A DNA stretch of 64,000 nucleotides from Tridacna crocea (lineage: Eukaryota; Mollusca; Bivalvia; Cardiida; Cardiidae). The notes below the pieces were generated by a model. The model made no database searches, had not been told where the DNA came from, and worked only from the letters and a program-made list of their open reading frames with translations. The position numbers and the translations under genes are program-made. The DNA lies in the NCBI GenBank assembly GCA_943736015.1, contig OX031070.1, forward strand, positions 20,419,673 to 20,483,672. The letters are read 5' to 3'. Shown here piece by piece: positions 1 through 11,500 of this stretch (position 1 is the stretch's first letter; each line of letters starts with the position of its first letter).

Positions 1-3
1 TTT

Positions 4-85
4 GAGAGGGTAAAGCAGAAAACATTGTGGGAAAAGGAGAAAAATGCTGGTTTTCTCCTTTTCCCACAATGTTTTCAAAAACCCT
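4..85 (+). mobile_element. TTAA MITE hairpin core fragment
   Basis: gaaaacattgtgggaaaagg pairs with its inverted copy to 80; the arms are missing. Confidence 0.6.
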
Positions 86-99
86 CTCTCCTTCAATTT

Positions 100-1875
100 T
101 TAGCTCACCTGAGCACAACGTGGTCGGGGGGGATATTGTGACCGGTCATCGTCCATCGTCCGTCCATATGTCCATCCGTCCGTTAACTATTTCTTTAAAA
201 ATCTTCTCCTCCAAAACCAGATGGCCAATCTTGATAAAACTTGGCAGGAAAGTTCATTGGTTGAAGCTCTACAAAAATTGTTAAAAGAATTTAATTCCAT
301 CAAAAACTCTGGTTGCCATGGCAACAAAATAGCTGAAAATTGAAAAAATCTGTAAAAATCTTCTTGCGACAAACAATTAGGCCGGGAGCATTCATATTTT
401 GTATGAAGCATCATTGGATAACCCTTTACCAAAATTGTTGAAATTATTCCCCTGGGGTCATATTTGGCTTTGCCCGGGTGCACCCTATTTTACATAGAAA
501 CAAAGAAGGAAATCTTTAAAAAATCTTCTTCTGACAAACCATAATGGCTAGAGCATTCATATTTGGTATGTAGCATTATCTGATGATCCTCTACCAAAAT
601 TGTTAAAATTATTCCTCTGAGGTCATATTTGGGCTCTGCCTGGGCGCACCCTATTTTAAAATCTTTAAAAATCCTCTTGTGACAAAACATAAGGCTAGGA
701 AAACTCATATGTTGTTTGAAACATCATTGGGTGACCCCTTACCAAAATTGTTAAAATCATTCCCCTTGGGTCATATTTGGGCTTTGCCCAGGCGCACTCT
801 ATTTTACAAAGAAGGAAATCTTTAAAACTTCTTCTGATGACAAATCATAATGGTTAGAACATTCCTATTTAGTATGTAGCATTAACTGATGATCTTCTAC
901 CAAAATTGTTAAAATTATCTTTCTGCGGTCATATTTGGGCTCTGCCCGGGCGCACCCTATTTTACAATCTTTAAAATCTTCTTGTGACAATCCATAAGGC
1001 GGAGGGCATTCATATTTTGTTTGAAGCATCATTGGGTGACCCCTTACCAAAACTTAAAATTATTCCCCTTGGGTCATATTTGGGCTTTGCCCGGGCACAC
1101 CCTATTTTACATAGAAACAAAGAAGGAAACATTTAATAAATCTTTTTCTGAAAATCCGTATTGGCTAGACCATTCATATTTGCTATGTAGCAAAATCTGA
1201 TAATCTTCTACCAAAATTGCTAGAATTATCCCTCTGCGGTCATACTTGGGCTCTGCCCCGGCGCACCCTATTTTATATAGAAACGAAGAAGGAAATCTTT
1301 TAAAAATCTACTTGTGACAAACCATAAGGGCTAGAGCATTCATATTTTGCATGTAGCATCATCTAGTGAACCTTTATAAAAAATAATTAAAATTATCCCC
1401 TTGGGGTCATATATGGGCTCTGTGCCCTGGTGCACACTATTTCACATAGAATCATAGAAGGAAATCTTTTAAAATCAGTTCCATCTTAAAAGGAAAAATT
1501 GTTTGTAACAAGCAATTTCTCCTTTCTCACAATCTTTTCTACCATATAGATCTCTTATTTTTCATTTTAAATACATTTAAAATGTCGTCTGCAATTTGTT
1601 TCAATTTGGAACCGTCTAAAATTTTGTCCTCTGGTAATGGCTTAAACTATAAGTCAAAAAGGGAACAAGACACTGTGAAGAGAAAAATTGATGATAAGCA
1701 GCAGTTTTTAGCTCCACTGGTCAAAGACAAAGAAGAAAATATGTAAACATCTTTTTGTGACAAACCCCAGGGTATGCCTTATTTGAAAAGAATTAATAGC
1801 CCTGCCCTTGATAAACCATATAAGTTACAAATATACTCAGGTGAGCGATATAGGACCATTATTGTCTTCTTGTTT
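100..1875 (+). mobile_element. Tandem-core element, Helentron-like (HINE type)
   Basis: The left end tttTAGCTCACCTGAG and right part CTCAGGTGAGC are inverted copies of 11 bp. The right end is CTTGTTTT after a degenerate hairpin (GGACCATTATTGTC). The interior is about eight degenerate units of 140-168 bp, each with ggtcatatttgggct and caccctattttaca. Subterminal inverted repeats, a 3' hairpin and an internal tandem core are hallmarks of non-autonomous Helentrons. Classification is inferred. A MITE remnant (about 1480-1660) is nested inside. Confidence 0.6.
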
Positions 1876-2110
1876 TAACAGAACTTTTTAGTGAAGCATT
1901 TGAGGAATTTAGGAGTATATTTCTGTATATGCTCATATCAGGAATGTCTGGTATTTTGGATTTTAGGATACCTAGTGAAGACTGCCAAAGTATTGATATC
2001 GCAATGTGAAGGTCTTCTGTTTTTCTTGTGAGACTATTAATGTCTGCTTAGACAGTGCTCTTGGTGCCAAAATAATAGAGGTTTTTCTGTATTTCCTCCC
2101 GCTTTTAGAG

Positions 2111-2564
2111 GCGCAATATGAATCAGGTATACAGAGATACAATGAAGAGCAGCAGAGACTGAAGCAACAAGAAGCTGAGGCAAAAGCCAAGGAAGATTAT
2201 GTCAGCAAAATCAGGCATAGTGTTGAAGACCCCAAAATGAGAGGTGCATACCAACAGCCAACTGACATACTGAAGGCGTTTGCCCCAGACACACAACAGA
2301 AGAAGCCACCAGACCAGGGGAGCAGGGGTAAGGGTGGGATGACAGCTGCTTGTCTGATTGATGCTATCATTGTGCATCAAATAAATCAGTCAACAGAAGA
2401 ATCTTCAACAACAGACACGCCGACAACCAAGTCAGCAGTGGGCTCAGACCAGAAGCCTGTCATTACACAGTCTACTATGTCTACCCAACAACAACAACAG
2501 CAGCAACAACAACAAATGAGACATGGTCAGCAGCAACCAGGGGGGCCCCAGCCTTATCCCCAAG
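2111..2564 (+). CDS. NCOR1: NCoR exon with first CoRNR motif and polyQ
   Basis: The acceptor is a pyrimidine tract ending ttttagag, so the exon could also start at 2109. The donor is CAAG|GTGATT, leaving one base in the last codon. It encodes a charged EEQQRLKQQEAEAKAKED stretch, then LIDAIIVHQI (IxxII type) and a CAA/CAG run of ten Gln. Confidence 0.85.
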
Positions 2565-5500
2565 GTGATTATTTTGTCTGCATATGTTATCACCTCTGAA
2601 CAAATTTGAAGAAGTAGACTTCGAAAAAAGCTGGTTTCCAGCATTTTTACCTATTCCCAAAATGTTTTTAAAACTGTTTTTGCTGGGTCATCGTAAGTTA
2701 GTATTCTTTGGTCAGGGTTTAAAGAACTTGTGGCATTTTAAATCTTTACCACACAGTCCTGACTTTCAATGACCCTATCATGTCAAAAATTTGTCTGCTG
2801 AAACACATTGAAAATATAGCTGCAAGAGTAATGGACTAAATGGTGACTGCCTTTCAGTCATTTCTTATACCCCAGCAAAACGAATGTTTTCGGGGGTATA
2901 CTGGAATTAGCCTGTCTGTCCATGTGTCCGTCCGTCTGTGTACAAAATACTAGTAATTTTGTGTTGCGAACTCCTCCTACAGTTTTCCTTCAATTGTACT
3001 GAAACTTTGCACATACGGTATACCAATCATATCTTGAAGGTATGCAACACGCAATTTTCAAGTGTCAACTCTTCCTGGTTAAGGAATTATCTCCCCTTGA
3101 ACTTGACACTTTTTTTCTGTCAAAGTCCTGGCAGGGTATTAAGTCACACTCAGTGACAGCTCTAGTTACATTATGCCTAATTAAATTCTTGCTTCCTAAT
3201 AACCTGTTCACAAAACCAAATATGGCAAAATTTTAGACTGGTCCTAATTGAAAGGATATGCAGATGGCAAATTAACTGTGAATCAAAATTTTAAAAATTT
3301 TTTGAAGGAATTTGAAACAATGTAGCATTTTCTTCTTTTCCCACAATGTTTTCAAAAGTCTTTTCCATGGGCATTGTGAAACTCTGGATTATTTGGTAAA
3401 GGGTTTATTGAAAAGTTTGTCTAGAATGTTGTAGTCTCATGTTTTCTAAACCTTTGACCAAACAGTCTCTAATGGCTTGGAAAAAAGTTGTGGGGAAAAG
3501 AAGACAATTTCAAAAAGCAAGTTTTATTTTATATTTCCTCAATTTGCCTTTGACAAATACTGTCACTTTGGACATGTCTTAATATTGATCAGCTAATGTT
3601 AATCTTGTGCTTGTTGACCTTTATTTAGCATCATTTTCTGTTAGAAATATTTCTTTTGGGCCCAATCCTTCAATAGTTCACCTCTAAATTCATTCATATT
3701 TCACATAAATCTCAACTGAAATTAAGTCCTACTAGAGGTACTAAAGGTTCTGTATTCCTAGGCATAATGAAAGTGTCTGCATTTTAACTATGACTAACAT
3801 TAAACAAGTTTAAACAGCTGTCTGCTTTATTACAGCACTTGGTTCCAGGGGCATATAAGTCATTTTGTATGACAAAGGTTCTTAATTCCTTACCAAACCA
3901 CAAAATTTTGGACATGTCCAAATTGAAAGCATTTGCAGATGACAAATTAAAAGAGATTCTAGCGATGGGACTTGAGTTTGAAAGGTAGAAAACATTGTGC
4001 GAAAAGGAGAAAATCCTGTTTACCAGCATTTTCTCCTTTTCCCACATTTTCAAAAGCTTTCTTCCTCGGAGTCGTGAAAACCAGGGGTTGTTTGGTAAAG
4101 GGTTAACTGACTTGAAAATAACAAGATATTAACAAAATTTAATGTAATCCAGGCACAAACACTTCCAAAAATAATCTTACAATTGCTCTAAAATCATCTA
4201 GAAGATGGTTGTATTGGTTTTATTGAGGTTTAACGCCACTTTAACAGCTAAGGTCATATCATGGCGGTCGGTGATGCACATGTGTTTCCTGGCTTTCTCA
4301 TACCTGTACTAACACAACTCTCTTTCCATAGCCACCGACTACTTTTCTCACATGCTTATGCAGAGGTGAGAGGCGAAAATACGCTGGAAGGAAAGTTTGC
4401 CTCAAATGGGTATCAAACTCACAAGCACCCGGTCACGAGTCCAACACGCTCACCACTGAGACACCCGGGCAGGCCATCTAGAAGAGAAAATCAGAAAAAA
4501 AGAGCCTGTGGATTAATGATAAAGATACTACCTAGTTATCTTTCATCGTCAAAAATGTATATGCTTATTTTAGAATTGAATAGGTCATAAAATTAACCCA
4601 TTTTCACACAATCCCTACTTTTGAAGACCCTGAGAAAGAAGCCTTTAGAAAACATTGTGGGAAAAGGAGAAAATGCTGGTAAGCAGCATTTTCTCCTTTT
4701 CCCACAAAGTTTTCTTCCCTTCCCAATACAAATTTCAAATTTTGAGTCACATTTATTTTGTCGTCTGCAAATACTTTCGATTTGGGCAAGCCTAAAATAT
4801 TGTCGTTTGGTAATAAGTTATACAGAAGGTATGAATGAATAAGGTTTACAGGCCCATCAAACATCAGAAATCATACTGGGTATGCAAAAATAAAGATTAA
4901 CTCATTACCACACGAGACAATTTTGGACTGGTCCAAATTGAAAGCATTTGCAGACGACAAAATAAAGGTGACTGAAAAATTGAAATTTGTTCTAGAAAGG
5001 GTAGAAAACACTGTGGGAAAAGGAGAAAATGCTGGTTACCAGCATTTTCTCCTTTTCCCACAGTGTTTTCAAAAGGCTTCTTTCTCAGGGGCGTCAAAAG
5101 TAGGTATTGAGTGGTAATGGGTTAAACAGACTATCGCTCTTTTCGTTTATAGGTCAGCCAAACTACCGACCTCAAGGATTAGGTTACCCTCCCCAAGGTC
5201 ATGGACAAGGATTCTCTTCTCAAGGTCAACAACAGATGCCAACACAGCAGTACCCTGGACATCCATATCCTCAAGGTGGGAAAGGTCAACAAGAGAGCAA
5301 GTCTCCTCCAGCACAAGGTCAAGGTCACTTGATATTTATTTCATATTTTACTGTCTAACCCATATCATGCCGATTGAAATTGTTGACAAAATATGCAACA
5401 ACAATCCCTGGTTTTTACAGCCTAGAGGAAAATGCCTTCTGAAAAACATTGTTGAAGAAGGGGAAAATGCTGCTACCCTTCTGAAGTCAAATTTTAATTT

Positions 5501-8500
5501 TCAAGTCATGTTTATGCTATATAGAGCAACAGAGAGTGTAGATTAAGATCAGCCTACACTATGATTTTGTGATAAATGTTAAAATCATTACTTGCACAAG
5601 TGATCTTGTCGTTAGCACTTACTTGACCATCCTATGTTTTAAAGACCCAGAGAAATATGGCCTTTTTAAAACAATGTGAAAGGAAAACATGCTGTTACCC
5701 ACTGCTTTCTAACAGTGTTTGTACTCTTTTGTAGACTAAAACATTTTAACCACACTTACGTAATTTTTCATTATCTGCAAACACTTTTAACCCTTTACCA
5801 CACAATCCCAACTTTAAATGACACTGAGAAAGAAGCCTTTTGAAAACATTGAGGGAAAGGGAGAAAATGCTGATAAATAGAATTTTCTCCAGTTCCCACA
5901 ATTTTTTCAACCTTTCTGAGAATTAGATTTAAAATTTTCTGAAAATGCTTTAAATTTGGACAGGTCTACATTTGTGTTGTGTGCTAAAGGGTTGATATGG
6001 ACAAGACTAAAATGTTGTAACCTGTCACAGTCAGAGCAACATCTGCTCTGGTAATAACTGATTCTTCATTATGTGTAAAATCTTTTGGCAAAAAAAGAAA
6101 TAATAGGAAAAAAATCTTCATGTGCCAAATGTTTTCAAAAGTGGCTAGCTGGATACGAAAGTTGTCTACTGGATTTCATGTTATAAAAATCCAGAATAAT
6201 ATGTTTAGAATATGAAGGCTTTGTTTCCTAATAAAGGAATTTTAATTTCGTTTTAGCTGGCAAGAAAAGATGGATGCATTCCCCAGGCAACCAACCTCCC
6301 TCAGGTGCCTCATTCCCCCAGTCAGCCCCCATGAAGACAGACCCTGATAGTAAGCCCCCATCCAGACCCTCAAGCAGGGGCTCAGGAGGCACACCTGCTA
6401 GAACACCTCCCCAGGTGAACTTCCATTCTCGTCATTAATGCTTGCCAGATAACATTTTTCTGGAATTTTACTTTTTAAAAGCATTGAAAGACAACAAGGT
6501 ACATTTGTCTTGAAAAAAATTGCACTTGTCTATATTCAAAGCAGAAGTCAAATTAAATATGGCTAAAGCCATAGGTTTTGTAGCTGGAAAGACAGAAAAC
6601 TATAGGTGGGAAAGATGAAAATGCAAGTTGCAAGCATTTTCTCCTTTTCCTCAATGTTTTTAAAAGCCTTCTTTTGCAGAGTCTAAAAACATGGTATTGA
6701 TTGATGAAAGGGTTAACTCTATGAAAGCAGAACAAATGAAATGTTTACTGTTCTTTATCCTAATGAGTTTTTTAACCTTCTGTGAAACTCTTTATACTGT
6801 GTGGACTAAGATCATTACATATTTTGATGTATATTAAAAAACAGTCAGTGGCCTCAAAATATTGTTCCTTGATTCATTTCTTTCTCAGCTTTAAACCTAG
6901 TTTTGACTGTTTATTTGGTGGAGAAGCCAGTGGCACAAGTAGGATATAGATGCATGTATTTACAGTGTATTTTACTTGACCTTTATTCATGATTATGATT
7001 TTTTTCTAGGATGTTTTTTAAGTCATTTTCCTCAAATTTCTTACAATAAGTAATGTATAATACATAACGTCTATACTTCAGGGTTCACCAATACGCCCAG
7101 GGGTTACAGGAAGTCAAGGTCAACAAATGACCCTGGGAGATCATATAAACACAATAATACTGATGGATTATGAGAGAAAGAAGGAGCCATCTGCAGGAAA
7201 GTCCTTTCTTAGCCAGATAAATGTATCAGCACAACAAGGTACATGTACTGTTGGTGTACAGTTCTAGTATGTGAAGTCATAGTTTACCAGACCCACGGTC
7301 TGCATTCACCACCAATTCTTAGGAGTGTTTGTTGTTTTATTCTCCAGAATTTTCTAAATTTGACAGTGGTAAGGCTTTGATAGGCTAAACTATTCTGTCT
7401 TCTTATGAAAGATTATGTTGGGAATTGACCATGATCTCTGTATTGTGCAGAAGGGAAGCTTTTTATGTAATAATCAGCCGAAATTGTAGATTTATTCTTG
7501 TTAGAGTAATTTAGCTGTTTCCATGAATGTCATTGTTTAGAAAGCAACACAGTGTTTCCTGTTTCGTGATTGACTAGTTTTTTTCCCTTGTATTGAAGGT
7601 AAAGACCAGATGCCAGGTCATGTGTCAAGTTCCTCCACCCCTGTGTCAGAAAATGTGACCTCCTGGGCTACAGCCCAGTCAAGTAATGCTGGATTACAAC
7701 CTGACCTCCAAAATAAAGGACCTGGGGGGTTTACAGGTCCAAAGAAATTTAAATGGAGACAGGTAAGTGTCCTGAGGATCATTAAAGACACAAAGAAGTT
7801 ATTTGTGTACAAGAAGCATGTGTAAACAATTGTAAAGATGGGTTTGAATATTATCCAGAGATTATGCATCTGGTGAATTTGGAGACACCATTGTAAATAT
7901 GGATTATCATTGTAAATCAAGGTTTAACATGAGAATTCATGGGAAATCATTGTGGCAAAAGATTGAATATTCCTTTCAATCTTAACCAAATGTTACACTT
8001 CACTTGTCCAAATTACAAGCATTTATAGACATGATGTGGCATATGTAACTAGATTTATCCTTATAATATGATGGAAAAGATTGTGGGAGTTGTGGAAAAT
8101 GCTGTTTGCCAGCATTTTCTCCTTGTCCCACAATTTTTTCAAAATCCTTTTTCAACCAAGTATTCATTTAGATCTGCTTAGAGGTGGTGTAAAGTGACTA
8201 AGCAGTCCTTCAAACCATTCTAGGTTCACTAGATTACTGCTAGGAAAGCATTATGTATTGCTTGAAACTGATGGTAAATCTGTTTTGATGTGGTTGGGTG
8301 GGCCTATTTGAAATTTGCATATAACTTTTTTGCATATAGGAGATTTAAGCTGTGTGTGTATAGAAGTTTGGCAAAATTAAATGTTTTCGAATAAGTTTTG
8401 TGAAACATGCTGTCAGACACGAAAATTGTTTATCTTTATTTTCAGTTAAATGTATTGTTTAATTTCAGCCCAATGAACAGGCGACCAGCAGTGTAAACCA

Positions 8501-11500
8501 GTTTGAGATGGGTGGCCCTGTGAGTCAGTCAGGTTCAGCTGGAGGGGATGACCAGGGTTCAAGGTCACAAGAAGGTGACTGGAGACAGATGCGCCCAGAT
8601 CAGTCCCATTCCCCAACTGTGAGTGGGGCTGTGAACCCAGCTTCTCCACCAGGTAAAAAGTTTAACCCTCTACCAAACCCCTGGTTTTTACCACTGAGTT
8701 AGAGGACTTTTGAAACCATTGTGGGAAAAGGAGAAAATGCTGTTAACCAGCATTTTCTCCTTTTCCCACAACATTTTCTACCCTACTGGAAACAAATTTC
8801 AATTTTTGAGTTACATGTATTTTGTCATCTGTAAAATTACTGCCTTAAATTTGAATAAGTATAAAATTTTGTTGTGTGGTAAAGTGTTAACTCACACCAA
8901 ATTGCCAGTCTATTAGTATGAATTCTTGATTATTCAAACTTGTATAGATGATTTTGATATATTGGCTGATTATCTGTTGAGATAAACACATAGCCTTAGA
9001 GTGATTGATACATAGTATGGAGTTCATAATGTTAATTGGCCCTTTGTGCCAAAAATCTCTTAGTTTCTTTTCATGTGATTCTTTATTAAGATCCATGTGT
9101 TAAAACCTTACAATTAAATTTTTTTGCCTCTATGTTTTACAACTTTTGAAAAAGATGCAAGATAAATGAGACTTTGGTAATACAAGTAATTTCCCCTTGT
9201 CTACAATACTATCCATACTGTTAATAACTGAATTTTTCCCTTCCTTCGAATGTTTGTACTTTGAGTGGTTCATTACAGGTCTTTGAAGTCATTGAAATTC
9301 CTTGTATTGTAATAGGTAAATGGGGAAAATCTAAATTCTAAAGAGTGACTATTTTTTTGTCTTTGACAAGGTTCATAATTTTGTCTCCCAACATTTCTTG
9401 TAGGTCAAGCAGACAGTAGTAGTAGTAGTCTATCAGCAAGCTCCATTGAGGTTAAAGGGGTCTTGCGCAAAGGACTGCCTGACTCTGAGGTATCTAATGT
9501 GGAGTATGTGAAAAGCATGATTGCACAAGTAAGGCAGGAAGATGCTGGTGACCCCAGGAAAACTCAGCAGGTCCAAGGTCATCATCAAGGTCACATGCCA
9601 GGTCAGCACATGCAGGGGCAGGTCCCTGACTCAATACAGCCTAGAGGAAGAAGTCCACACTCACAGGTAGATAGACAAATCAAATTTTTGATATGCATGA
9701 ATGATCTTATCATGTGATTACTTTGATCATGTCTGTTTGATGTTCAGTAAGCAATCTTTCATGCAGCTATTTTCCCCATTACAGCTTTAATTCCTTAACC
9801 CTTTACCACATAAGGTATTTGTGTGGTATCTCTAATTGACCCTAAATAACAGCGAGGATGAAGCCATTTCCTGTGTGTATTTGACACCTTTTGATAGCAT
9901 AGAAAACATTGTTGCAAAAGGTGAAATTGCTCGTCATGAGCAATTTCACCTTTTACCACAATGTTTTCCAAAGACTCCTACAAGCAATGCCTAGAAATGA
10001 GTATCTATGGAGTAAAGGGTTAAGACTTACAACCATGAACCTCAATGATATATTTTTGTTCCTTCTACCCAGTTAACATATTCTAGAATTTTGTATGCCT
10101 CTTTTAGCGTACTTGCATTGCAATGCGTAGCCATTGTTTTAAGATTCTTGTTTGGTTTTTCAACATAAATAGTTGAAAGAGAAAAAAAAATCTTTGACTC
10201 CCTTTCTTGATATCTTTGGACATTTATAACATGTCATAGGTAGTAACTCTAATTCTCTTGTGTTTTTCATAGTTTAATACATGTGCTATACTTTTAGACA
10301 GACAGTCTATTTTTTACCAGGATATTTTCCAAGTTGTTTGTTGCAAATTTGTTCAGGAGTTGAGTGGTAGGAAACTTGGATAAATTTTATACAGGGTTAT
10401 GCAGTCATTGTGAAATATTCTTTTCATTTCACGTCTTACTCAAAGATAGCTGTTCCTAAATCTGTTGTCTACAAACCCTTTCATTGTGCACACAGTTGAA
10501 ATTTTATTTGGAGGTGAACTGTTAAATTGTTCTATTATACAGCACCATCTACAGCCCACACATTCAAGTAAACAGAGAACACAGTCGCCAGTGTCATCTC
10601 AGTCAAGCATGGTGAAAGAGAACTCGCACAAACATCCCCGACCCGAATCTCGCCAGACAGGACATGTGAGCACATCCTCCGAGAGCCATCAAGGTCTGCA
10701 ACCACGTCAACAAGAACTGTCATCTGTGTCCCCATCAAGCTCCTCACAACCCTCTCCAGATCAGCACCCAACACAGGTATTTATTTAAGAAATAATCTTC
10801 TTTCTATTGTGGTATATCATTCAATAAACCACAGTTGTGAGTTATGAGGCACAATAAATAATCCACGAGGGCGATAGCCCGAGTGGGTTATTCATTGCGC
10901 CTCATAACTCACAACGTGGTTTATTGAACGATATACCACGATAGAAAGCAGATTATTTCGATTCTAACACGGCCAATTCTTAATGAAAGGAAAACAAGTT
11001 CAAACTAAGGGTAAAAACGCGGATGAAGATTATGTTCCATTAAATAACTCATGCATTGAATGATGTCACTCTACATGGATTGTCGCAGATTTTACCACGT
11101 TTTGCGTGCACTGTGTTTATAGAGCCAAAGTCGCGTGTCATGTTGGAATTTGTCGTAATTTAGCCTTCCAACTTAATAACCTGCTCTGTGATTATTGTGT
11201 CCATCAGCTGTTTTCAACTTTACCTTTGGTTCACTCTTGATGCTATTTTTATACCCCTGCAAAACAAATGTTTTCAGGGGTATACTGGAATCAGCCTGTC
11301 TGTCCGTGTGTCTGTCCATCTGTGTACAAAATACTAGTAATTTTGTGTTGTAAACTCCTCCTACAGTTTTCCTTCAATTGTATTGAAACTTTGCACATAT
11401 ATTGATCATGTATTGAAGATTTGCAAAAAGCAATTTTTTTCAAGTGTCAACTCTTCCTGGTTGAGGAATTATCTCCCCTCGAACTTGACACTTTTTTCTG

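Noticed and set aside
187..1050. Minus-strand ORFs with repeated HTKYECS/LSQEDF
   Set aside because: They are translations of the degenerate tandem units of the element at 100-1875.
2006..2108. Extension of the first NCoR exon upstream in the open frame
   Set aside because: The stretch ends in a pyrimidine tract and AG typical of an acceptor, and its translation has no corepressor character.
4621..4842. Small ORFs through MITE copies (GKGENAGNQHFLLFP type) as real genes
   Set aside because: The same ORF recurs in transposon copies and its middle is the inverted repeat read through. Kept only as a finding about the element.
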